Shown: positions 24,201 to 31,900 of the stretch, one piece after another | Position numbering within the stretch: position 1 is the first letter of the stretch | Layout of the letters: each line of letters opens with the position of its first letter | Source of the DNA: Nereocystis luetkeana | Lineage: Eukaryota > Sar > Phaeophyceae > Laminariales > Laminariaceae | Assembly: GCA_031213475.1 (NCBI GenBank) | Contig: JARUPZ010000035.1 | Span: 3,400,953-3,464,952, forward strand | Length of the DNA: 64,000 nucleotides | Direction of reading: 5' to 3' | Translations under genes and position numbers: made by a program | The notes under the pieces: model-generated | Seen by the model: only the letters and a program-made list of their open reading frames with translations | What the model was told of the DNA's origin: nothing | Database searches by the model: none

Positions 24201-27200
24201 AGTCCTTACCTGGTACGTCGTTTGCATTCTGTTTTTTCTTTTTCTCTTTCTTCTTTTTTTCATCTCAGATTTTTGTTTTTTTTTGTTTTATTGTCTTTTG
24301 CTCTTATTTTTCCGGTCTTGCTTGTGTTGTTGTGTTCTCGTACGCGGTACGCTGACACTTCAATTGGCGATTTAATTTTTATATTTGGTCTTCCTCTGTC
24401 TCACAGTCTGTGACCACAGAATCAGTATCTCTCTAGGATAGGGAATCAGGAAGGTGTGCTGATGAAGCTGGGTAGAAAGGACGATTTAATGTGAAGACAA
24501 CAACAACAACAACAACAACAACAACAGTGATAGGCCACGTGCGATTTTCTTTTCCCTCGACCTCCACGAGCTGTTACGCCTGGGAATCGCTGGGGAACAG
24601 AACGTGTCTGACCCACATAGAGTAGACTTCCGCACCGCTGAAGCCTTCGAACGGGGGGTAAGGTTGGTTGATATACGTACCATACAAAAGGCACGTGTGC
24701 TTGTACCTTTTACCACTCCGCTGCCGCTGCTGTATCATACACTGCTGCTGCTGCTGTACACACGTGTCTCGTCTCTCGTTTTCATTTTTCTTATATAAAC
24801 GTGTGAGTTTTCTTCACATTAAACCGTTCTTCCTACCCGACGACATCCAGCACAACCAGTGTCCGTGCCGATTCTTCAATTCTAGAGAAGTTACGTACAA
24901 GTTCTGTGGACACAAAACTACCCCACAGAGATACTGCGTTGCCACGTACCAGGTACCAGGTATGCAGTAAAGCACAAAGGACGGAGTGGACCATGCAATG
25001 CCATGCTATAATACTGGATACAGGCACGACACCCGTACATATATGAAATAGAGAAACGAAAGAAAACAAAGAAAAACAACAAAGAAGACATGTCTAAAGA
25101 TGGAAAGAAAAAAAAGGGGAAAAAACTGTCGCGCCCCCCCGCAGGGCATGTGGCAGACACTTGAAATAAACGAGCTGAAGAAAAAGAAACAAAAAAAGAA
25201 AAACATCGTACGGGTATTAATAATTGTAAACAAAGTAAGACTAAGAACCGAGGGAAAATTACCAGGGTTCTTTACGGTGCGGTTTTTCCTATCGGTTCGG
25301 TGCGGTTCACCGCACCGCACCGTAGGATTGATCACAAAGCCGCGCCGCACCGTAGCATTTCTGATTTTAGAAAACCGCACCGAACCGCACCGTAGGATAT
25401 ATCGCAAAACCGAACCGAACCGTGTGTGTCAAGAGACGGCGCCAAAAACCGTTAGATCGGTTTGTTAACGGTGCGGCTTAACTTGAAGCCGTAGAAAAAC
25501 CGCCGTTCCATCGGTCGCGGAATGGTGCAACAGGGTCACGGCTTCGCACGGCTCATGACGGATCCGGCACGGTTTCGTGTCAAACGTGACCCCGCTGGCT
25601 TGGTTGATCTTATGGTATTTCATATTTTGAATATTTTTTAATGGTTGAAACACCAAAAAAAGTTTATTGTTTAGGGCCCATCTTAACCCCTATAGTACCG
25701 CAGTCCCGTTTTGGGAACAAACTCCTTGAAATTTCAGTGGTTTGTCCCCGAAACGGGACTGCGGTTCTAAAAGGGTTAACGACAACATTTTTTTATGATA
25801 CTCCGCCGATCTTTTTTTCGTTTTATCTCATTTGCATCTGATTGATCGAAAAGCGAATAACTCATCAGGCAATTTGATGTTTGATTCGAATTAAAACGAA
25901 AAAAACGAATGCGACAAGAAGTCTTTTGGGACTTCTTTTGCTCTTCGTGTTGTTCAAATCGGGGAGATTGCCCAACTCGACGTGGCATGTTCCTGAAACC
26001 GAAGCAAGCCACGCAAACTTGAGCCGTGTCGTCGACTGCTTCACGGGTGAGATCCACCATTCCCGAGAAACACGGCCACCGGAGCAGCCGCAGCGCGAGG
26101 TCCGACCGTCCCTAGCACAGAGTAGGCCATCGGCGGCTACTCAAAATTTTACAAGGCCGTCGCAAACCCAGGTTCTCATCCCTCTTTGCCTCGAGAACCA
26201 CACGAGCACCGACCAGGCCACGACTTCGCTCAGAAAATCGATCGCTGTATCCCCGTCGCTGCTGCCTGCATGGGGCTTCGGGGCTGCGCCAGCCACCCGA
26301 GACGTCCCAAGAGCGATAGCCTCTTCGGCGATGCCGGCAGAAACAACCGGCTGCTACCCGCGGCGCCCCGGGGAGGACGCGGGCCGTCGCTCGCCTCATT
26401 GATTGCCCTCTGGTGTTCGTTGACCCTTGTGCGTTATTCGATCTAAAAAGTATATACGCTTATTCCTCGATAGGACCCAATGGCATATTTTTCACGAAAC
26501 TCTGTTCGAATCAAATCATTTTTTTTTTCCTATTCTATTATCATGAAAAAGGTTGTTCGTTAAGATGGGCCCTTAAGGTTAATTGTTTTATGTTTATATA
26601 ATTCTGATATATTATACCAGGTACCTGGTATACTCCGAGTCTCCAGAAGTACACCTGCCGGAAAATAGGAAATAGGAAATAGGGTATCTGTAAAAACTGT
26701 TTTTTTTTCTGAAACATTAGAGTGACTGCGCATAATATTTTTGCGTATCAAGGATTTCCGTCGGAAAGATACTGAATAGTCAAAATCAAAAGCCTTCCGT
26801 CATGCGCATAATCGGAGACGAAATATTGCTAACTATTGGATTCTTGTGTTTGAAAAATAAACACTTGCAGCAGCGGCAGCACTTTTGCAGCACCCAACGA
26901 GCAGAACAGAAGGCGTGCAAGTAGCAGTACCTACCTGCAGCACAGCAGCAGCAGCAGCAGCAGCAGCAAGCTGCAGAAGCAGTAAGCAAGCAGCCAGCAC
27001 CAACAGGCAGACGTGCGATCTAACTTGCGCTCCTCGATACTCGCTGTGCAAGCAACGCCACCACAACGAGAATATCGGCCCTCCCTCTTCGTTGTCCTCT
27101 CTGCCCGAGAAGGGATCGGAGCGGCGAAGGTCACAGGAGCGTGGCGGCAAGGGTGCGCGCGCTTGCAGCAGCAGCCGCAAGTAGTAGCAGCGCCTGCAAC

Positions 27201-28519
27201 AGCGCTTGCAGCAGCGCTTGCTTGAGGTGGCTCTCTTGCCTGCAGCAGCACTTGCTTGCTGCAGCGTTCGCTTGCGGCAGCGCTTGCTTGCATCAGAGCT
27301 TGCTTGTGCTGCAGCGCTTGCTTGCGTTACGTAGAGCCCCGAGAAAAAACGTCATAAACAGTACGAAACCGCGGTTTTGTACGGTTCATTCATACGGTGC
27401 ACCGTAGAGAAACACCGGTTTCGTTATAGTGCCCCGATAAAAGCCTGAGAACCGTACGAAACCGCGGTTCAGTACGTTTTATATATATTCGGTGCACGGT
27501 AGAGAAAAGCGTGTGTTGTGCGGTTTTCCCTACGGGGATTGGAACCGCACCGTAGAAAAACCGATTCAACGAGGAACCGAACCGAACCGAACCGGACCGT
27601 ATGGTATATCACTAAACCGAACCGCACCGTAAGATTTCCGACTTTCTAAAACCGCACCGAACCGCATCGTAGGATTTTCGATTTTGAAAACCGCACCGAA
27701 CCGCACCGTAGGATTCACAATATCTGAAAACCGCACCGGACCGCACCGTAGGATTTCCGATTTTTAAAAACCGCACCGAACCGCACCGTAGGATATATCT
27801 CAAAACCGAACCGCACCGAACCGCACCGTAAGATTTCCGAGTTTTCAAAACCGCACCGAACCGGACCGTAGGAATTTCGATTTGAAAAAAACGCACCGTG
27901 CACGGATGGATAACCGTGAAGATCCCTGAAAACACGCAAACCAAAGCACAAAGCACCCTCCAGGTAGCCGCCGCAGTTTGTGGTACGAGCAGCAAACTGT
28001 AGAGAGGTTCATAAGTCAGGTTCTCCCTGCTACTGCTGTAGTCCGCCTGGTACCTTGCTGCCCTGCAACACAGACCGGCCCTCTCATAAATCAGAATACT
28101 AGACTGGCTCAGGCTACGATTTCATATTTGAAACTCCACACTAAATTCAATATAACCGTTCCTGATTTTCTTATTCCCATGGAAATCTCAGTCTGAGCTT
28201 CTCAAACCTTCTTATTTCTTACCAGGTACTCGTACCTGTTACTCTTCTTTGATCAGAGGATACGTATTTATGTGACAGAGGGAGAGGCAATACGTGCAGC
28301 AGTTATTGAATACCAGGCGTACCAGGTACCAGGTGGTAGAAAAGACAAGAAGAACAGAATTAAACAGCTGTATTTACGTAGGGTGGTGGACTGTAGAATG
28401 CTGTACACACTCAAAAAGGTACGGTCAGTTCTTCGTGGAAGTGAGCTCTCACCTGTATCCCCTAACAGCACGACCTTGACTTCTCGCGATCTGGACTCCG
28501 TAGACGCCCGTCGACTCAT
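11459..28519 (-). CDS. RAB5: Rab5-group small GTPase, complete in five exons
   Basis: Exons on the minus strand: 28519-28453, 17460-17388, 16425-16371, 13704-13498, 11659-11459 (603 nt, 200 residues). Donors are GTGAGA, GTGAGT, GTGGGT and GTGAGT; all acceptors end in AG and the phases (1, 2, 0, 0) fit. Motifs: P-loop GDTGVGKSS (20-28), switch I with STIGASF (44-50), WDTAGQE (67-73), NKRD (126-129), ETSAK (154-158), and a terminal Cys-Cys (199-200) for double geranylgeranylation. [12 protein letters not shown] after switch II is a Rab5/21/22 signature, so an early-endosome role is inferred. Intron 1 (10,992 bp) contains a LINE, MITEs and satellites. The start is the first ATG in frame. It diverges from the PRA1 gene 434 bp away. 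Confidence 0.95.
11756..11812. repeat. (CAT)n / (CGT)n microsatellite
   Basis: About 14 CAT triplets running into CGT triplets in Rab intron 4, about 100 bp upstream (on the gene strand) of the exon 5 acceptor. Confidence 0.9.
12130..12370. repeat. Dispersed repeat M7, copy 1
   Basis: Shares ordered blocks with 61135-61385: ATACCGAACA, a TCGAGAGA block, TTTTTAGCG, AAAAACGATCGC and ACGCTCTT. No terminal repeats are clear. Confidence 0.5.
12599..12705. mobile_element. MITE family M1, copy 3
   Basis: TTTACGGGGGACCCTATTAAA to ATGGCCCCCCGTAAA, orientation variant with AACAATATTTGGTCC at the right. In Rab intron 4. Confidence 0.85.
13070..13210. repeat. (ATC)n microsatellite
   Basis: About 45 CAT/ATC triplets with a few interruptions, in Rab intron 4. 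It produces long Ser and Asp readings that are not genes. Confidence 0.9.
13798..13876 (-). pseudogene. Duplicated fragment of Rab exon 4 with its 3' splice site
   Basis: This repeats 13650-13728 at an offset of about 148 bp, with roughly ten differences. It keeps the acceptor (CGGCAG before ATCTGGGACACC) and codes [16 protein letters not shown], then TAC has become TAG. Similarity stops a few bases later and no donor follows. In the transcript it precedes the true exon 4. Confidence 0.85.
13941..14035. mobile_element. MITE family M2, copy 5
   Basis: Arms AACCCTTTCAGGACCACAG and ACTGCGGTCCTAAAAGGGT, in Rab intron 3. Confidence 0.85.
14339..14450. mobile_element. MITE family M1, copy 4
   Basis: CTACGGGGGACCAAAGACCATA to GGCCCCCCGTAA; a short duplication in the left arm repeats ACCA. 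Confidence 0.85.
14680..14792. mobile_element. MITE family M1, copy 5, with two 7-bp insertions
   Basis: The left end is decayed (CATACCATAGTGAATA) and the right end is intact. Compared with other copies it carries CCTGGTA inserted after ATA (14694-14700) and CCAGGTA inserted after CCTA (14728-14734). Confidence 0.85.
15145..15208. repeat. (TA)n palindrome bounded by TACCAGGTA and TACCTGGTA
   Basis: A TATATA tract of about 45 bp is flanked by TACCAGGTATATATTATA and its complement, making one perfect long palindrome. Confidence 0.85.
15451..15559. mobile_element. MITE family M1, copy 6
   Basis: TATTACGGGGGGCCATAG to GGTCCCCCGTAATA, close to copies 1 and 13. Confidence 0.92.
15783..15891. mobile_element. 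MITE family M1, copy 7 (opposite orientation to copy 6)
   Basis: CTATTACGGGGGACCATAG to GTCCCCCGTAATAG, with AATATTTGG on the right side. Confidence 0.92.
16563..16650 (-). repeat. Poly(C) SINE fragment, inverted
   Basis: Poly(G), ATGTCATGCATGGCTGTAG, then CCATAGACCCTCGC and GACGGAGCACGTCGGG, in Rab intron 2. Confidence 0.75.
17112..17196. mobile_element. MITE family M2, copy 6 (shortened)
   Basis: Arms CTCTTTCAGGACAGCAGCC and GGCCTGCAGTCCTTACAGGGT, with a shorter centre than other copies. Confidence 0.75.
17535..17760 (-). repeat. Poly(C) SINE copy, long form, inverted
   Basis: Carries the core (GTCGGGTTTTCACCAACCAG) and the extended 5' part (GACATTGTTTGCACC, GGTGAGCTGCATCCTGCTAA) seen also at 540-640 and 63430-63530. 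It lies next to Rab exon 2, in intron 1. Confidence 0.75.
17915..18028. mobile_element. MITE family M1, copy 8, with CCTGGTA insertion
   Basis: TATTACGGGGGACCATAGGTAA to GGTCCCCCGTAATA. After GGACCTA it has CCTGGTA (17946-17952), absent from sibling copies. Confidence 0.9.
18336..18444. mobile_element. MITE family M1, copy 9
   Basis: CTACTACGGGGGACCATATTAAA to GGTCCCCCGTATTA. Confidence 0.9.
18485..18570 (+). mobile_element. LINE-B 3' end, strongly 5'-truncated
   Basis: AACGGTGCTCCGTCTCGAAA then GCAAGCAACAAATGAGTAC and a C-rich tail, matching the 3' end of the LINE at 37676-38880. Confidence 0.8.
18575..18684. mobile_element. MITE family M1, copy 10
   Basis: CTATTACGGGGGACCCTAC to GGTCCCCCGTAATA, directly after the C-rich tail of a LINE-B fragment. 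Confidence 0.9.
19126..19235. mobile_element. MITE family M1, copy 11
   Basis: CTATTACGGGGGACCATATTAAA to GGTTCCCCGTAATA. Its left flank is two overlapping TACCWGGTA words (19110-19125). Confidence 0.9.
19535..19735. repeat. GGTGCGGTTTTACCG / CGCACCGCAT repeats
   Basis: Degenerate CCGCACCG-type units, the same word family as the satellite at 27540-27900. Confidence 0.65.
20085..20225. repeat. CCGCACCG-type repeats
   Basis: Several ACCGCACCGTA units with short A-rich spacers, related to the 27.5-27.9 kb satellite. Confidence 0.65.
20440..21945. repeat. Tandem direct duplication, unit about 755 bp
   Basis: Blocks recur in order about 755 bp apart: GCCGAGTCCAAATTGTAC at 20597 and 21351, TCCGGAGTGCTCTAGAAGTT, TTGCGAGGGCACCCCTTGGT, CGGTCCGAGCTCCTCCTA and ACGGAGGTATCGGGA. 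The copies differ by scattered substitutions and small indels, so the duplication is old. No protein is recognisable. It lies directly upstream of the LINE-A reverse transcriptase. Confidence 0.8.
22150..23890 (+). pseudogene. LINE-A: non-LTR retrotransposon reverse transcriptase, inactivated
   Basis: Reverse transcriptase blocks are in order: [14 protein letters not shown], then (after a frame change near 22430) [69 protein letters not shown], the catalytic box MLYADDAG (about 23047-23070), and [12 protein letters not shown] at 23458 interrupts the frame; the homologous reading resumes at once with [20 protein letters not shown]. Another frame change near 23710 precedes the C-terminal ADDLRVF and [16 protein letters not shown] region. 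There is no endonuclease domain upstream, so it is 5'-truncated as well as broken. It lies in Rab intron 1, opposite to the gene. Confidence 0.9.
25270..25430. repeat. CCGCACCG-type repeats
   Basis: Three to four copies of AACCGCACCGTAGGAT-like units, about 45 bp apart. Confidence 0.7.
25673..26573. mobile_element. TIR element M5, about 0.9 kb, with an M2 MITE nested in its left TIR
   Basis: Left end AGGGCCCATCTTAA, then M2 copy 7, then CGACAACATTTTTTTATGAT. The right end is the complement: ATCATGAAAAAGG, TTGTTCGTTAAGATGGGCCCT. Without the M2 the terminal repeats are about 33 bp. The interior holds a GC-rich stretch (about 26000-26400) open on both strands with no recognisable domain. Flanks are TTT(A) and TTAA, so the target duplication may be TTAA-like but this is not certain. 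Confidence 0.65.
25683..25779. mobile_element. MITE family M2, copy 7, nested in M5
   Basis: Flanked by TTAA on both sides; arms CCCCTATAGTACCGCAGTCCC and GGGACTGCGGTTCTAAAAGGG. The uninterrupted sequence is preserved in the opposite TIR of M5, which has a single TTAA. Confidence 0.92.
27540..27900. repeat. Satellite of about 40-bp CCGCACCG units
   Basis: The words ACCGTAGGAT or ACCGTAAGAT recur every 39-42 bp (near 27627, 27666, 27705, 27747, 27789, 27829, 27868), each preceded by CGCACCGAACCGCACCG. Lies about 550 bp inside intron 1 from Rab exon 1. Confidence 0.85.
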
Positions 28520-28953
28520 CCTGTTGCTGATTTCCTCCTTCGTTTTGCCACAAGCGGGGGCTGGCAGGCTGGCTGGCTGGCCGAGAGACTGAAGTGCCTT
28601 CCGCGGTACTTCGACTAGACGTGGTTTTTAGCAAATTGCGTGACGCAACCAAGAATAGAAAATTACCGTGCCTGAAGCTCAGCACACCGTCCCAAGAGCA
28701 CTACTGCCACCAGACGAAGAGCGAGCCCACAGATATTCTGGTTATGGTACTGATTTCTCTCGAACCCCGCTGTATACGTAGCACTGCCTTGCTTTATTCT
28801 TGTCGCGTCCTCGGAAAACCAGAAAACGGGAGTTCGTTCTAATTTAAAAGGCGTTCTTACTCCATCCTACCTTCCCCTCCCTCTACCCACAGGCCTCACA
28901 CCCACACCAAACGCAGCGCGGCTTAGCGTCACGCAGTTGGAAGTGTGTATCTG
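28520..28953. promoter_or_regulatory. Divergent intergenic region between Rab and PRA1 start codons
   Basis: The 434 bp between the two ATG codons must hold at least the core promoter of one gene and probably both. A perfect 13-bp palindrome TTGCGTGACGCAA lies at 28636-28648, 117 bp from the Rab ATG; it contains the TGACG core of bZIP/CREB-type sites. A pyrimidine tract ending CTACCCACAG at 28891 could be a 3' splice site for a PRA1 5' UTR exon. No clear TATA box is seen. Confidence 0.55.
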
Positions 28954-31900
28954 ATGACAGCCGAACCACAGATGAGGAGGCGCCCAGCCGGTGCTGGCGG
29001 CCGGAGCGGTGCATCTCCTCGTGGGAATGTCATAGAGGACCGCGATGAAGCTGGAGAATCTGTTGCCGCCTTTACTTCCGAGTTGTGGGCCAGGCTTGGA
29101 GCCTTTGTTCGCGAGCTCAGGCAAGGGCAATCAAATAGTCGCGCATAACACTGCGCCGTCTCATTTTGGATGGCGTTAACAGCAGTAGTACTTTCAGCAT
29201 ACTTATTTCTAAATTGATTCAGGCGGGATCTAAGCTTGTTCCATGCAGCATGATGGGTCTAGATAGCAGATACGTAGCCTGTGTCACCATGATATCACGG
29301 GAACAACTGCAACAGGAGCGGCGGAAAGATTATTGTCGAAGAAGCGACCTGCCGCTCTGTTTTTTGGTGATATTTTTAATCTTCAACGTCGAAAAACTAT
29401 TGCGTGTCCTGCATGTTGCCCGGCGCACAGCAGTAGCCCAACAAATTTACGCTGCTGGGTGTTGCTCCTGCTGGTTGGCGCTAGTGCTGGTGCTTGCTGG
29501 TGCTGCTTGCTGGTGCTGCCAAGCACACTGCTACTGCTGTCGCGCAATTCACATTATCATTACGTAATACCTAATTTCCAACTCCTCTCCACAGGATGAA
29601 CGAGACAAGGCCGTGGGGGGACTTTTTCGCCCACTTCAAGGCGCCCAGGGCATGGACAATGGCCGTCTTCGACGAGGTGCGGGGTGTCTGCCTGCTGTCC
29701 GACTGTTTTCTGTTTCAGTTTTTTGGCTGTGCTTTCTGTTTCCCTCTTCCTTTGGATGGAAGTATTCACGATTTTGTATCACATGGTACTGCTGTACCGG
29801 GTACTCCGTTTGCACACGTGCATGTAAAATACAAGGCCCCAGAAACTATTAAAATAAAAACTAAGGAAAGCCATACGTACGTAAGAAGTACCAGGTATAT
29901 ACCAGGTGTATACAACTGTCTTAATTGCTTCGATAGGGGGGGGGGTGGTGCGCGTATCCCTCATTGCGTGAGGCACTGCTGCTGCTGTTGCTGCTGCTGC
30001 TGTTTTCGTTTGCTCGTGTATTTGGTCTGGTGCCTGGTCTGTTTTTCTTGCCTTTTCGTTTTATTTCCGCAAACGTTCCCAGCCCAAGAGTCCCGGAGAC
30101 AGGAGTCGCGGGGGGGGGGTCATCGGCTCTACCAGGTACCACTAAGGACGGCAATGTAAGGACCGTTTGGTGTTCATATTTATGTTCAAACATTCCTTAT
30201 ATTTCCGTCCAGAGTGGTATACACCTGATAGTATATAGGTACACCGCGGTATGTACCGCAAAGCGCTTTGATTTCGCACAGGGGTGCTATTCTACAAATA
30301 TCACAAGGGATAGTTTTTCCAGCGCTCGAGTTTTCCACACCGGGAAGGTTGCCAATAATACCAAACAGCGTATACCTCATTGTATTTTGTGGAAATGTAA
30401 TACCAAACAGGGTATACCTGGTTGTGTGTTTTTTGGAAATGTTTGGTCGAGAGCTTTTTCCGGGGGGGCATAGTTAATAGGACCAACTATTGTTTGTAAA
30501 AATGGTTAAATATATAGGTTTTTATGTATACCATAGGTCCTATTAACTATGGCCCCCCGTAATAATATTGTTCTCAACTTTGGCATGGTAGGCGCCGAAC
30601 AAGGGACATTTTTGACGCGTGGTGCGGTAGAGGAATGCAGAATATTGTGGCCAACATTTTTTTCTGGATGGTGGGGTTTTTGGCAACATTTTTTTCTGGA
30701 TGGTGGGACTCCTTAACCCGAGATCGTCCGAGTTCTGTTCTTGTTTTTGCAAAAATTATATGCGTGTATGCACACGTGCGAGTAGGCCATGCGATTATTC
30801 ACCCGTTTGCGCCTTGGTTTTTTCTTGAAAGTCAGTTTTTGGATGAGGTGCCTCCGAAAATAAACGATGCCCCTCTCTACTACTGCCGTACATGGCATGC
30901 GTCACCCCTGTGCAAAACCAAAGCGCCTTACGGTATACCAGGTACCTCTGCTGTGGGCGGAAATGTAATGTCCGTTCAGACATTCACATGAATACCAAAT
31001 GGTCCTTACATTTCCGTCCAGGATGGTACCTGGTATTGGGCTACGTCGTACCGTCGTACATAGAATACCAGTACGAGCCCATGCCCGCACTCTACATAGA
31101 TAGCGTGTGGCCTCTGTATATACCACGCTGCGTACTCGTAAAACATTTACCGGTATGTAATTGTTTGTGTTTTGGTCATTGCTTTTGCCTTCCAAATGAG
31201 TTTTTGCGGTGGGCGAGCTTATGAACGAAAACTGTCTGTGTTACTTACCTGTGCTATAATAGAAGGGGAGATGAAAAAAAATAGACGGATGTGACATGGA
31301 GGGAGTTTGGTGCACTACAAGGTGGATAGCAGCGAGAAAACGATCGCTATCCTATTACGGGGGGCCATAGTTAACAGGACCAAATATTGTTAGTAAAAAT
31401 GGTTAAACATATAGCTTTTTATGTGTACCATAGGTCCTGTTAACTATGGTCCCCCGTAATAGGAAATAGATAGGTGGTGGCCACAGACGGCTAAACAGGA
31501 AAAGGGAACAATACTGTTACGGGGGACCATAGTTAATAGGACCTATGGTATACGTAAAAACCTATATATTTAACCATTTTTACTAACAATATTTGGTCCT
31601 GTTGACTATGGTGCCCCGTAATAGCAAAACGTTTCTATGTAATGAACGCCGAAATGTTGGAGGTGTCTCTATCAGAAACAGGAACGGTGCTCCGTCTCGA
31701 AAGGGGTGCGTGGTCAATATAGGCAGATGACTAAGGCAAGCCCCCCCCCTCCCCCCCGGTATGGTCATACGACTACGACCATGCATGAGATCGAGTACAT
31801 ATCTCCTATCGAGTACCCCCCCCCGGTACATACATACATGTCTCAGTTTTGTTGCGTATAGAGTTCAGTCTCAGTGCTTGGTTGAATTTGGCAGCCGGGT

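Larger units (their letters stand above)
31270..31745 (+). mobile_element. LINE-B 3' fragment split by two M1 MITEs
   Basis: The sequence around the MITEs matches the complement of 37690-37960: ATGGAGGGAGTTTGG, AACGATCGCTATCC, then GATAGGTGGTGGCCACAGAC, AACAGGAAAAGGG, and TGGAGGTGTCTCTATCAGAA, ending in a C-rich tail. M1 copies interrupt it at 31353-31461 and 31515-31623. Confidence 0.85.

Noticed and set aside
24128-24413. Leu/Phe-rich readings that look like membrane proteins
   Set aside because: They come from a T-rich tract, overlap in three frames, and lack splice or start context.
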